64,000 nucleotides of DNA from Paludibacteraceae bacterium (GCA_017456885.1 JAFTIM010000004.1:62001-126000), one strand, 5' to 3'; counted from the first letter of the stretch, positions 34,961 through 43,497 are shown. Notes: a model not told the origin generated them from the sequence alone. Program-made: numbers and translations.

Positions 34961-35593
34961 TTACCAATCAGGTTCAGTAATACAATATAGGTTCTTTTCC
35001 TCATTCCTAAATACTCCAAATTTTATACAATAGGAGTAAACCCCTATATCCAAGCGATATACTTCCATGTGGGTAAAAAGTTTCTTTCTTTGATAGTAGA
35101 TGCTTCTATGATTATTGTGAGATAGGTCAATGGTCTCATGCCCATCAATAAGCACCATTTGCTTTATATAATGCTCTATGTTTTGGACTATTTCTTGTTT
35201 ATAGAAAAATGATTTTTCTGTCTTGGCACCTTTTGTTATCTCTTGAATAGTGATATTATCAATCAATATGTAACCGAAATCAGTATCTATATTGATACTT
35301 GTTGTTTCGTACTTTGATCGCAAATTATCTCGATAGAATTTGACTATTTTTTGCCCAATATTGACATCAGACCTATTTAGAGTTCTGATGTAATTAGCAT
35401 TGTCGGAGAACACTTCGCCTGTGTGTGCGGGGTTTCCCTCGAGGCCGTCGTGGCGTAGGTCGCAGGGGTTGTCGCTTGTCGGTCTGTCGGTGGGTTCCTT
35501 GTCGGTGTTTCGCAAGTGGCATTTGCAGTTCCAGAGGTTGCCCGGAGTGTTTTGTGCCCAGAGAAGTAGGATTATGGATAGTAGTGTTTTCAT
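34961..35593 (-). CDS. Orphan MuF-tail cassette with putative toxin C-terminal domain
   Basis: A 210-residue frame. Residues near 10-55 (WNCKCHLRNTDKEPT and following) repeat the C-terminal end of the MuF domain of the 35686-36852 product at about 96% nucleotide identity (35399-35534 vs 36160-36295). The remaining ~140 residues are a different C-terminal domain, with DLSHNNHRS and NLYCITEPD. These parallel DLSHN and YLYTISKN in the other domain, so the two are distantly homologous. The N-terminus MKTLLSIILLLW is a degraded reading of the MuF segment TLPIDDPFW, not necessarily a true signal peptide. The layout matches orphan CTD cassettes of polymorphic toxins; toxicity is inferred. Confidence 0.6.
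   Translation of the reverse strand: MKTLLSIILLLWAQNTPGNLWNCKCHLRNTDKEPTDRPTSDNPCDLRHDGLEGNPAHTGEVFSDNANYIRTLNRSDVNIGQKIVKFYRDNLRSKYETTSINIDTDFGYILIDNITIQEITKGAKTEKSFFYKQEIVQNIEHYIKQMVLIDGHETIDLSHNNHRSIYYQRKKLFTHMEVYRLDIGVYSYCIKFGVFRNEEKNLYCITEPDW
35399..35534. repeat. Direct repeat copy 1 (MuF tail junction)
   Basis: 136 bases at about 96% identity to 36160-36295 (six mismatches by eye). It encodes WNCKCH...GEVF at the end of the MuF region, ahead of the variable C-terminal domain of the orphan cassette. Confidence 0.92.
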
Positions 35594-35608
35594 ATCTCAA
35601 TTAAATGT

Positions 35609-35631
35609 TGTATCTTTGCAAGTGGGAGTCT
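35609..35631. repeat. Downstream element B after MuF gene
   Basis: Closely similar to 34889-34911: both hold TTTGCAAGTGG and a nearby AGTC. It lies about 55-77 bases past the MuF stop, the same relative position as element A after the orphan. It could mark the end of the duplicated cassette unit or be a plus-strand promoter (TATCTTTG). Confidence 0.6.
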
Positions 35632-35685
35632 TTACTTGATCATTGGGGCGTGATCGTCTGTGAGAGTATTGTATTCCCCCTTTTT

Positions 35686-36852
35686 TTAGTCGTAGCTTGT
35701 TATATTTTTGCTTATAGTGTATAGGTAATAGTTTCCATCTTCGTGTAAAATAATATTTAAGAATGCCTCAATGCCATTTGCAAGAGTAATTTCTGAATAG
35801 TAATATTTCTTAAACTTCTTTTTTAAACGAAGAACTTTTCCTCTATTATGCGACAAATCAACTTCGGCTTCGGAGATGTATTTTGCGTTTTTAAAGTATT
35901 TTTCGGGGTTGTTCAGCACTTCATTTTTGATCCAATAGAGATTTTTTCTTCCAGTCATAGAGTAAGCTGTTTCAGAAATTCCCCAGTCGGCAAAACGTAC
36001 CTCTCTTATTTCTCCATCAATTTCACACGGATAAGACTGTTGTAACAATGGACTTTGTTTAGCGGTTTTTCTTATGACTTTTTGTGCTGTTATTTCACAT
36101 TTTTCTTCCACCTTATCCCTTTCCTTTCGGTTTTGTCCGCTGTTTTTCACATACGCACAATTGTCGGTAAACACCTCTCCTGTGTGTGCGGGGTTTCCCT
36201 CCAGCCCGTCGTGGCGTAGGTCGCAGGGGTTGTCGCTTGTCGGTCTGTCGGTGGGTTCCTTGTCGGTGTTTCGCAAGTGGCATTTGCAGTTCCAGCGGTC
36301 GCCCGGCTGGTGCTGTTCCCAAAAGGGGTCGTCTATGGGTAGCGTGGTTCCCCAAAACGTGCGGTGGTCTTCTCCCGGATTGATGCTTGTCGAGGGCATC
36401 CACTCGAGGTTGGGCAGCACGTCGCGTTCCTGCTCGAAGTGTTGCCAGTCGGCGGCACGGTGAGCCCGTATGGTGGCGGTGTTGTATTCGGCGGCCAGAT
36501 AGCGGTTGAACTGTTGCAGCACCCTTTTCGGATTCTTATTGTGGCGTGCCGTCTGTGTGGCGTGGTAAGCCTTGTATGCCGAAAATCGGGTTACGTTGGC
36601 ACGCAGGCGGTCGGCAAGCTCATTGCCTGGCTCAAACACGTCGTCGATGGCTTTACGCAAGGTTTGGCTGTAGAGCGAGTAAAGAGTGGCGCTTATGGGT
36701 GTGTCGGAGGCTATCTCTCTGAGCACAGCCTCTTCGGTTTCTTTGTTTGCCAAGCGGTATTCTACAGCTTGCAAAAAAGCGTTTAAACAGTGTTTAATCT
36801 GCTCTTTATCGTTGTCGAAGTAGAGTTTGTCGAGCCGTTGTATTGCCCTCAA
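35686..36852 (-). CDS. MuF-type phage head morphogenesis protein with putative toxin C-terminal domain
   Basis: About 388 residues from a TTG at 36852 that overlaps the portal-fragment stop (TTGA). The frame stays open to 37224, but that part is out-of-frame portal sequence. The middle (about 180-240) has INPGEDHRTFWG, LPIDDPFWEQHQPGDRWNCKCH: the SPP1-gp7/MuF signature with the conserved NCKC. The last ~130 residues form a separate domain with RKNLYWIKNEVLNNPEKYF, DLSHNRGK and YLYTISKN. MuF proteins with variable C-terminal toxins are a known phage-borne polymorphic toxin class. The fold of this domain, perhaps BECR-like nuclease, is a guess. The N-terminus is shorter than usual for MuF. Confidence 0.68.
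   Translation of the reverse strand: MRAIQRLDKLYFDNDKEQIKHCLNAFLQAVEYRLANKETEEAVLREIASDTPISATLYSLYSQTLRKAIDDVFEPGNELADRLRANVTRFSAYKAYHATQTARHNKNPKRVLQQFNRYLAAEYNTATIRAHRAADWQHFEQERDVLPNLEWMPSTSINPGEDHRTFWGTTLPIDDPFWEQHQPGDRWNCKCHLRNTDKEPTDRPTSDNPCDLRHDGLEGNPAHTGEVFTDNCAYVKNSGQNRKERDKVEEKCEITAQKVIRKTAKQSPLLQQSYPCEIDGEIREVRFADWGISETAYSMTGRKNLYWIKNEVLNNPEKYFKNAKYISEAEVDLSHNRGKVLRLKKKFKKYYYSEITLANGIEAFLNIILHEDGNYYLYTISKNITSYD
36160..36295. repeat. Direct repeat copy 2 (MuF tail junction)
   Basis: Partner of 35399-35534, offset by exactly 761 bases with no gaps. It lies in the MuF gene between the MuF domain and its C-terminal domain. Confidence 0.92.
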
Positions 36853-37224
36853 TCGTCGAGGGCGACGCCGAAAAAATCGGGGTCTCCGGCTGTCAGTTGT
36901 TTGACAAGGTCGGTTGCCGGCAAGGCGGCTTCGCGTTTGCCTATCACGGGAATGCCGTATTTTTCGGCGAAGTATTTCGGGTCGATGTCGTAGCCGCCGT
37001 TCACGAGCATCTGTTCGATGTTGATTTGCTCCTGCGGCGTGTATTCCACCGTGTCGTTCCAATCGAACGAACAGCCCTCGACGGGAAAGCCGTGCTTGGT
37101 CATCAGCGGCAGCAGTCGGTCGTTGATGATGTTGCGCAGCAGGTTGGCGAGTTGAAGGAAGCCGAGCTGGAAAAGTTGTAACGGCTGCCGAGGTAAGGGG
37201 CAACGACACGCTGCGTATAGCCAA
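36849..37224 (-). pseudogene. C-terminal fragment of a Mu gp29-like (DUF935) phage portal protein
   Basis: About 100 residues ending GDPDFFGVALDD. LLRNIINDRLLPLMTKHGFP, YTPQEQINIEQMLVNGGYDIDPKYFAEKYGIPV matches the C-terminal region of Mu gp29-type portals. The N-terminal three quarters are missing: upstream of about 37175 the sequence turns into a plus-strand phage-like fragment. The stop overlaps the start of the MuF gene by four bases, the same gp29-then-gpF order as in Mu-like phages. It is a remnant, not a functional portal gene. Confidence 0.72.
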
Positions 37225-37348
37225 CGCACAACTGCGTTACTATATGCACGTTGCCGACCCCGACAGCCTGAGCGACGAGGAGTGGGCTATGCGACTGAAA
37301 GAACTTGAATGGATACGACGCAAAGAAGCCGAAGCGAATAAGGGTTAG
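37172..37348 (+). pseudogene. Inverted C-terminal fragment of an unrecognised phage-like gene
   Basis: The plus strand encodes about 58 residues: TAAEVRGNDTLRIANAQLRYYM then LSDEEWAMRLKELEWIRRKEA, ending at a stop at 37346-37348. It has the look of the C-terminus of a phage-encoded protein in Mu-like elements of Bacteroidetes, but I cannot name it. No start codon or upstream part is present, and it points opposite to the adjoining portal fragment, so a rearrangement junction lies near 37175. Confidence 0.5.
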
Positions 37349-37351
37349 CCA

Positions 37352-37582
37352 TTAAGGCCAAAACATTCTGTTCAATGGCGATGGATAAGAGAAAGAAGAG
37401 GACTTACGTTTTTTTGCATTGCGCTCTTTTTTCATTTTTTCGTATTGGCGGAGATGGAAATCTTGTTCTTCTTTAGACATTTTGCCTGTAGCAAGGCGAT
37501 AGAAAGTATGTATGAAAATACCTGCAATCCATAGCAAAAATACGGATACAAGACCTAACAATATGTATAGAATGATTTTCAT
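37352..37582 (-). CDS. Small membrane protein of unknown function
   Basis: 76 residues from ATG at 37582; the frame continues to 37612 but MKIILYILLGLVSVFLLWIAG is the natural start. One membrane helix spans about residues 3-24, followed by a charged, lysine-rich tail (MSKEEQDFHLRQYEKMKKE). It lies between the phage debris and the aspC promoter, on the opposite strand to aspC. I do not recognise a family. Its size and clean membrane segment make it plausible. Confidence 0.5.
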   Translation of the reverse strand: MKIILYILLGLVSVFLLWIAGIFIHTFYRLATGKMSKEEQDFHLRQYEKMKKERNAKKRKSSSFSYPSPLNRMFWP

Positions 37583-37698
37583 ACCGCAAGTATAATACTT
37601 TTTTTCAAACAAACAAAAATAATGGCAAATAACCTCTCTCGCAAGCCTTCCGATAAATAAATTTCAAGAGGTGTGTATGTTTTTATCGCAAAACAAGT

Positions 37699-37706
37699 TA
37701 CCTTTG
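37699..37706 (+). promoter_or_regulatory. -7 promoter box for aspC
   Basis: TACCTTTG is an exact TAnnTTTG match 24 bases before the chosen aspC start. No strong -33 TTTG is seen at 19-base spacing; T-rich sequence lies there. Confidence 0.5.
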
Positions 37707-37730
37707 TATTCGATTTTTTTTGAAAATAAT

Positions 37731-38924
37731 ATGAACCTATTATCACAACGTTTAAATGCACTATCGCCATCGGAAACATTGGCGATGTCGCAAAAGAGCA
37801 ATGAACTGAAAGCCTCGGGCATCGATGTAATCAATTTAAGTGTCGGAGAACCCGATTTCGATACCCCCGAGCATATAAAAGAAGCTGCAAAAAAAGCCAT
37901 CGACGAGAACTATTCGCGTTATTCTCCCGTAGCCGGCTATCCTACTCTACGCAAAGCGATTGTTGAAAAACTGAAAAAAGAAAATGGTTTGGACTTTTCG
38001 GCTGATGAAATTGTCTGTTCAAACGGCGCAAAACAATCTGTTTGTAATGTGATTATGGCCATTGTGGACAAAGGAGACGAAGTAATCATTCCTGCCCCCT
38101 ATTGGGTAAGTTATCCTGAAATGGTGAAATTGGCGGAAGGCGTTCCGGTGATTGTTTCGGCAGGTATTGAGCAAGATTTTAAAATCACTCCTTATCAATT
38201 GGAACAGGCAATTACTCCTCGTACCAAAGCCTTTGTGCTTTGTTCACCCTCCAATCCGACGGGTGCGGTTTATTCAAAAGAAGAGTTAAGAGGATTAGCA
38301 GAAGTTTTGGCAAAACACCCCAACATCACCATTATTTCCGACGAAATATACGAACATATCAATTACATAGGTGCACATGCAAGCATTGCCGCTTTTGATA
38401 GCGTAAAACAACAAACAGTAATTGTAAATGGGGTTTCAAAAGCATACGCAATGACAGGTTGGCGTATCGGTTTCATAGCTGCCCCGCAATGGGTGGTCAA
38501 GGCTTGCAACAAACTGCAAGGACAATATACAAGCGGTCCGTGTTCCGTTTCGCAAAAAGCTGCTGAAGCCGCATATACAGGCACACAACAGCCTGTCGAA
38601 GTTATGCGGAAAGCATTCGAAAAACGTCGTAATCTTATTGTTGATTTAGCAAAAGAGATTCCCTGTTTCGAAGTAAATCTACCTCAAGGTGCTTTCTATT
38701 TATTTCCTAAATGCGATGCTTATTTCGGCAAATCGTACAACGGGAAAACCATCAATTCGGCAGCCGATTTAGCCATGTTTTTGCTTGAGGAGGGACATGT
38801 GGCTTGCGTTGGAGGAGGTGCTTTCGGTGCCCCCGATTGCATCAGAATGAGCTACGCTACAAGCGATGAAAACATCGTTGAAGCAATGCGACGTATAAAA
38901 AACACTTTGGCACTTTTAAAATAA
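37731..38924 (+). CDS. aspC: Pyridoxal phosphate-dependent aspartate aminotransferase (class I)
   Basis: 397 residues from ATG at 37731; an upstream extension to 37671 reads through the promoter. CSPSNPTGAVYSKEEL, IISDEIYEHINYIG (PLP-pairing Asp and Tyr) and VNGVSKAYAMTGWRIGF (Schiff-base Lys) are the class I aminotransferase motifs. FPKCDAYFGK and CIRMSYATSDENI follow, the latter with the substrate-binding Arg. It interconverts aspartate and oxaloacetate. The TAATG junction with the next gene means translational coupling. Confidence 0.95.
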   Translation: MNLLSQRLNALSPSETLAMSQKSNELKASGIDVINLSVGEPDFDTPEHIKEAAKKAIDENYSRYSPVAGYPTLRKAIVEKLKKENGLDFSADEIVCSNGAKQSVCNVIMAIVDKGDEVIIPAPYWVSYPEMVKLAEGVPVIVSAGIEQDFKITPYQLEQAITPRTKAFVLCSPSNPTGAVYSKEELRGLAEVLAKHPNITIISDEIYEHINYIGAHASIAAFDSVKQQTVIVNGVSKAYAMTGWRIGFIAAPQWVVKACNKLQGQYTSGPCSVSQKAAEAAYTGTQQPVEVMRKAFEKRRNLIVDLAKEIPCFEVNLPQGAFYLFPKCDAYFGKSYNGKTINSAADLAMFLLEEGHVACVGGGAFGAPDCIRMSYATSDENIVEAMRRIKNTLALLK

Positions 38925-39628
38925 TGCAAGAAGCCATTCGTTTGTACAATCAAACACACAAAACAACACTGCAACCCAAAGCGGTTTTGTTTGATATGGA
39001 CGGTGTTTTGTTCGATTCGATGCCTTTTCACGCAAAAGCATGGTACGAAACCATGCAGCAATACGGGTTGGATTTTACCGAATACGACGCTTATCTGAAC
39101 GAAGGACGTACCGGAGAATCGACCATCAATGCGTTTTTCCCTCAAAAATACAATCGCGAAGCCACTCCCGATGAAATAAAAGAAATCTATCGCATCAAAA
39201 GCGAGATATTTAATCGCATTTCCGATATTCATCCGATAAAAGGTATTTACGAATTTCTAAAAAAAGTAAAAGAAGCCGGATTGATGATATTTTTGGTTAC
39301 AGGTTCAGGACAGAAATCGTTGTTAGATACCTTGAACAAAAATTTTCCTGATATGTTCCGACAGGACAGAATGGTAACCGCTTTCGATGTAAAATACGGG
39401 AAACCCCACCCGGAACCCTATCTTATGGCATTGCAAAAAGGTCATTTGTTAGCTTCCGAAGCCATTGTGATAGAAAACGCCCCCCTCGGCGTGCGTTCGG
39501 CTGTTACAGCCGGTATTTTTACAATAGGCATCAATACAGGTATTTTGCGAGATGAAGAACTATACAACGAAGGTGCAAACATTGTTTTTCCTTCGGTCAG
39601 CGAATTGATGAATCATTGGGTATATTAA
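38924..39628 (+). CDS. HAD-family phosphatase/phosphoglucomutase-like hydrolase
   Basis: A 234-residue HAD protein. AVLFDMDGVLFDSMPFHA is motif I with both catalytic aspartates, FLVTGSGQKSLL motif II, and KPHPEPYL with VIENAPLGVRSA motifs III-IV. The cap domain between motifs I and II is that of the beta-phosphoglucomutase subgroup, so a sugar-phosphate substrate is expected. It overlaps aspC by one base. Confidence 0.88.
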   Translation: MQEAIRLYNQTHKTTLQPKAVLFDMDGVLFDSMPFHAKAWYETMQQYGLDFTEYDAYLNEGRTGESTINAFFPQKYNREATPDEIKEIYRIKSEIFNRISDIHPIKGIYEFLKKVKEAGLMIFLVTGSGQKSLLDTLNKNFPDMFRQDRMVTAFDVKYGKPHPEPYLMALQKGHLLASEAIVIENAPLGVRSAVTAGIFTIGINTGILRDEELYNEGANIVFPSVSELMNHWVY

Positions 39629-39720
39629 CATCAATGTTAAGAAACGTTTCCTTTAACATAAATTTATTTTTCAGCTGATCTTTTCAAAAAAAATAGATTT
39701 AGTTTTGCGGAAAACATACC

Positions 39721-40599
39721 ATGCTCACATTCAAAAAAATAGAACTTAACGACAAAAGCATTTTAAACTCGTTTCTTTTCGACGAGAAAACAAATTTATT
39801 CACCTACCGATTCGAAGTCTTATGGTTATGGAGAAATGTTTTTGATTTTCAGTATGCCGTTTGCGAACAAAATAACGTATTGTTTATCAAGACATTCACA
39901 AAGGGGATTCATTATTTTTTGTTTCCTGTAGGCAGCAAAAATCTGCAAGCTTGTACAGAGTTGATTTTAAATAGTGCCAAACAAATAGGATGTGAGCCCA
40001 TCATTGGTCAGATAACTCCTGAAAACAAAAGTTTGTTGGAGCAGACATTCCCCAACCAATTCCGTTTTGAATCCAACAAAGATGAATTTGAATACTTGTA
40101 CTTGACCGAAAAACTATGTTCGCTATCGGGTAAAAAGCTACAGCCTAAACGCAACAATATCAACTTCTTAACAAAAAATTACGCCTGCTCTACCGAGCCT
40201 GTTTCAGCCAATAATATGGAAGAATGTTTTGCATTCAGTCATCATTGGGATACTGTGCTGCATTCCGATTTTTCGGAAAACATAGCCTTTTATGAAGCAT
40301 TGAGTGCCTACAAAACACTTGCGCTGGATACACTTGTTTTGCGTTTGAATGGCTGTATAGAAGGCATTTCGATAGGTTGCCCGTTAAACAACGACGTGTA
40401 TCTGATTCTTTTCGAAAAAGCAAATCCTCAGATTCGCGGAGCCTATTCGCTGATAAACAGGGATTTTTGTCGCACTTATTGCACAAACTATCGTTTTGTA
40501 AACAGAGCCGAAGACGCCGGTATCGAAGGATTAAGAAAAGCTAAACTATCTTATCACCCCGATTTGTTGCAAGAAGTATTTTTAGCCCAAAAAGTATGA
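39721..40599 (+). CDS. DUF2156 (LPG synthase C-terminal-like) protein
   Basis: A 292-residue protein matching the DUF2156 family, which resembles the C-terminal GNAT-like domain of phosphatidylglycerol lysyltransferase. NLFTYRFEVLWLWRN is near the N-terminus; LQPKRNNINFLTKNYA and YSLINRDFCRTYC...FVNRAEDAGIEGLRKAK are family blocks. Bacteroidetes members stand alone and their substrate is not known to me. It overlaps the GNAT gene by four bases. Confidence 0.85.
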   Translation: MLTFKKIELNDKSILNSFLFDEKTNLFTYRFEVLWLWRNVFDFQYAVCEQNNVLFIKTFTKGIHYFLFPVGSKNLQACTELILNSAKQIGCEPIIGQITPENKSLLEQTFPNQFRFESNKDEFEYLYLTEKLCSLSGKKLQPKRNNINFLTKNYACSTEPVSANNMEECFAFSHHWDTVLHSDFSENIAFYEALSAYKTLALDTLVLRLNGCIEGISIGCPLNNDVYLILFEKANPQIRGAYSLINRDFCRTYCTNYRFVNRAEDAGIEGLRKAKLSYHPDLLQEVFLAQKV

Positions 40600-41417
40600 A
40601 AATCAGATATGCAAAGTCAACCGATATACCTCAACTAAAAGAAATTTGGCTGCAATGTTTTGATGATACGATTGCTTTTGTCGATTTGTTTTTGTCGTAT
40701 AAAAACTATTGGAAAGCACTCGTTGTAGAGCATGAGTGCAAACTGCTTTCGATGCTTTTTATATTGCCGACAGCCAATCGTTTTTGGTATATTTATGCAC
40801 TATGCACTCTCCCGCCCTATCGCAAAAACGGATTGATGGCACATTTATTAAATGAAACCTATCATCGCTCCGTCAAACATGGACAAAAAGGATTGGTATT
40901 GCTGCCCGCTAATGATAAGTTGAGATATTTCTATTCCAAACTTGCGTTTACTCCTTTTTCTTCATTAAAAAAGGTTGTAATGACTTCACTATCAGCCGAT
41001 TTCAAAATAAAGAAGATACGGATTCCACTCAAAAAAGTAAATGAAATACGTGCTAATTACTTTAATGAAGCGTCTGCCGTAATGTGGAAAAATACACATT
41101 TGGCTTTAACCGAACAATCTGCAATGATTTCGGGCGGTAAAATCATTACTTTCAGTTACGGGAATGCCATGGGTTATGCTATGATTGAAATACAGAAATA
41201 CCTGATTGTAAAAGAAATAGCCATTGATTCTGACTTTCGTATCAATAATGATTTTTTACAACAGTTTACCAATTTTTTAAAAAAGGAGTACTCTTTTTCG
41301 CAAGCCGTTTATTACATAGAAAAAGACTCTCCCGTCGAAGGAGAGTCCATTTCTTTTGCTATGATAAAATCCTCGTTGCCTTTAGCAAACGGATATTTGA
41401 ATCTTGCACTTGATTAA
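40596..41417 (+). CDS. GNAT family N-acetyltransferase
   Basis: A 273-residue protein. Residues 1-145 form the GNAT core: MKIRYAKSTDIPQLKEIWLQ, ALCTLPPYRKNGLMAHLL (acetyl-CoA loop) and GLVLLPANDKLRYFYSKLAF. The C-terminal half is a second divergent acetyltransferase-like domain as in Eis-type proteins. It pairs with the DUF2156 gene. The acceptor is unknown. It ends convergently with pdxA, the stops overlapping slightly. Confidence 0.85.
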   Translation: MKIRYAKSTDIPQLKEIWLQCFDDTIAFVDLFLSYKNYWKALVVEHECKLLSMLFILPTANRFWYIYALCTLPPYRKNGLMAHLLNETYHRSVKHGQKGLVLLPANDKLRYFYSKLAFTPFSSLKKVVMTSLSADFKIKKIRIPLKKVNEIRANYFNEASAVMWKNTHLALTEQSAMISGGKIITFSYGNAMGYAMIEIQKYLIVKEIAIDSDFRINNDFLQQFTNFLKKEYSFSQAVYYIEKDSPVEGESISFAMIKSSLPLANGYLNLALD

Positions 41418-42460
41418 CTTTTCTGTGCCTTTTTGATTTGCAACGGGTTTTGTGTCATTTCGGCAAAACGCTTTCGGTTTTGATAAACATCCAAGGCCAA
41501 ATAAATGGCATGACGAAACGAAGAAGCATCGGCGGTTTGCTTGCCCACTTTGTCGTATGCAGTTCCGTGCGTAGGCGATGTTCTCACAAAAGGTAATCCG
41601 GCCGTGTAGTTCACACCATTTCCCATGCACATTATTTTGAAAGGTGCTAATGCTTGGTCGTGATACATGGCCAAAACGGCATCGTATGAGGCGTACGCTC
41701 CCGAACCAAAAAAACCATCAGCAGCAAGAGGACCTACGCAAACGATGCCATTCTCTCGAGCTTTATTCAACGCAGGTATAATCACCGTTTGTTCTTCTGT
41801 CCCTATCAATCCGTTGTCGCTCGCATGCGGATTCAATGCCAAAACAGCAATACGAGGTTGAGGTATCATGAAATCCTCTTTTAACGAGGTGTTCAGCAAA
41901 TTGAGTTTTTTCAATATCAAATCCTCCGTTATTGTGCTTGAAACTTGTGCAACGGGCACATGATTTGTTACCAAAGCTACACGCATTGAATCGCTGACGA
42001 AAAACATCAAAGAATCCTTTCCTCCTGCTTTATCCTCCAAATATTCGGTATGTCCTTTGAAATTAAAATTATCCGATTGTATGGTCTTTTTGTTTATCGG
42101 AGCGGTAACCAACACATCTATTTGGTGTTTTTGCAAATCGTCAACCGCTTTCTCCAACGCCAAAAATGCCATACGACCGGATTCTTCCGTTGCAATTCCC
42201 ATTTCAACTTTCAAATCGTCTTCCGTGCAATTGATAATGTTTATACATTTTGGAATAGCTTCATTAGGTGCTTTTATCACATTTAGATTAGCGTCTTCCA
42301 AATTTAAATTTTTCCGATAAAAAGCCGCTGCTTTTGAATATCCATAAATTATAAAAACCGATTTTTCAAAAATACGATTGTCTGAAAGTGCTTTTAATAT
42401 TACCTCATAGCCGATGCCATTCATATCGCCATGAGTAATTCCTACTTTTATTAAATCCAT
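41414..42460 (-). CDS. pdxA: 4-hydroxythreonine-4-phosphate dehydrogenase PdxA
   Basis: A 348-residue NAD-dependent dehydrogenase with the PdxA motifs VGITHGDMNGIGYEVILKAL, TAPINKKTIQ, FKGHTEYL and AMYHDQALAPFK (metal-binding His) and GLPFVRTSPTHGTAYDKVGK. It oxidises 4-phosphohydroxy-L-threonine for pyridoxal phosphate synthesis; its product is used by PdxJ, encoded at 45486-46199. The PLP-dependent enzymes in this window depend on this cofactor. It is followed after five bases by the DUF4837 gene. Confidence 0.96.
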   Translation of the reverse strand: MDLIKVGITHGDMNGIGYEVILKALSDNRIFEKSVFIIYGYSKAAAFYRKNLNLEDANLNVIKAPNEAIPKCINIINCTEDDLKVEMGIATEESGRMAFLALEKAVDDLQKHQIDVLVTAPINKKTIQSDNFNFKGHTEYLEDKAGGKDSLMFFVSDSMRVALVTNHVPVAQVSSTITEDLILKKLNLLNTSLKEDFMIPQPRIAVLALNPHASDNGLIGTEEQTVIIPALNKARENGIVCVGPLAADGFFGSGAYASYDAVLAMYHDQALAPFKIMCMGNGVNYTAGLPFVRTSPTHGTAYDKVGKQTADASSFRHAIYLALDVYQNRKRFAEMTQNPLQIKKAQKS

Positions 42461-42465
42461 AAAAC

Positions 42466-43485
42466 TTACTTTTTCTTTTGAACAATAACTTCGTTTACTT
42501 CTTGTGGCATACGCACAGTATAAAGTACAGCTTCTAATTGTCTGATATAATTGCGTTTATCTTTTTCGGGAGCAAAAACAAATCCCTCTATCGTAATAAC
42601 TTTATTGTTAATTTCGTCAATTCGAGTATGACTTACGAAAGGACCGCCCATGAGTCCTCCGTTCATCACCTTCCACAATCCGTGAATTTCTGCACAATAA
42701 GCTTTGTTCAAAGATATTTCGTTCAAACTTGGAGTATGATAAACAAGTTCCGTGCCCATATACGAGCCTTCGTCCGGTCCAGGGATATTCACTTTAAGTA
42801 CCGAATCGCGTTTATGTATCAAATTTTCCAACTTCAAGTTATCCACACTCGTGTATGGATAAGAATAAATCACAAGGTCTTGACGTGCCTTGACTCCCCC
42901 ATTTGATACCCACATAAAATTCTCGCCATAATGGTAGTTGGTCATCTCAAAAGGGATAAGCATTTCTATTCCAAACCGTTTAAATGCTTCGTTTTCCATT
43001 TGACTATTATGCGATGTTTTCAAATAATCCTGATAGGTATGTCGTTCCGATTTTATAAAAAAATCTTGAATTTTTTTCCCGTTTTCGTCAAGAAGTTTGG
43101 TAATACCATCTCGTGATGGCATTGTAAGGGTTACCACTGCCTGTCGGCGAGCCCAGCGGTCTTTGCCATACGACACTTTAGGTTGTGTATATCGAGGAGC
43201 CACATCTACAATCAGTATATTGCGAGCGGGGCGCAAAAGATTGTCAAATCCTGCATGGTTCACGCGCGACATTTTAAACATCGGCTCCTTTTGCGGAACA
43301 TCGAGCATATCGGCATTTATTAAATCGAAAACTTCTTTCCCTTCGGGTGTTTTCCATATAGAATCGTCAATTACAACCAACACTTCGAAAACAGCACCCG
43401 AGGCATTCGGCAATATCATTTTAGAATCGCACGAAGTAAAAATCAACAATGCCAACAAGGCAGATAAAAAATACAATCTTTTCAT
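42466..43485 (-). CDS. DUF4837 lipoprotein
   Basis: A 339-residue protein starting MKRLYFLSALLALLIFTSCDSK with a lipobox ending in Cys19, so it is predicted to be a lipoprotein. The body (WKTPEGKEVFDLINADML, LRPARNILIVDVAPRYTQPKV, NGGVKARQDLVIYSYPY) matches DUF4837, a Bacteroidetes-restricted family without a known function. It sits in the pdxA-DUF4837-fmt-nadK minus-strand run. Confidence 0.85.
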   Translation of the reverse strand: MKRLYFLSALLALLIFTSCDSKMILPNASGAVFEVLVVIDDSIWKTPEGKEVFDLINADMLDVPQKEPMFKMSRVNHAGFDNLLRPARNILIVDVAPRYTQPKVSYGKDRWARRQAVVTLTMPSRDGITKLLDENGKKIQDFFIKSERHTYQDYLKTSHNSQMENEAFKRFGIEMLIPFEMTNYHYGENFMWVSNGGVKARQDLVIYSYPYTSVDNLKLENLIHKRDSVLKVNIPGPDEGSYMGTELVYHTPSLNEISLNKAYCAEIHGLWKVMNGGLMGGPFVSHTRIDEINNKVITIEGFVFAPEKDKRNYIRQLEAVLYTVRMPQEVNEVIVQKKK

Positions 43486-43497
43486 TTCTATTCAGTT

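Noticed and set aside
36364..36786. 140-codon plus-strand frame opposite the MuF gene
   Set aside because: GC-rich region gives long antisense frames by chance; no family motif.
36853..37224. N-terminal 124 residues of the MuF frame, rich in Arg
   Set aside because: Arg-rich low-quality sequence is the portal gene read in the wrong frame; TTG at 36852 with a 4-base overlap is a better start.
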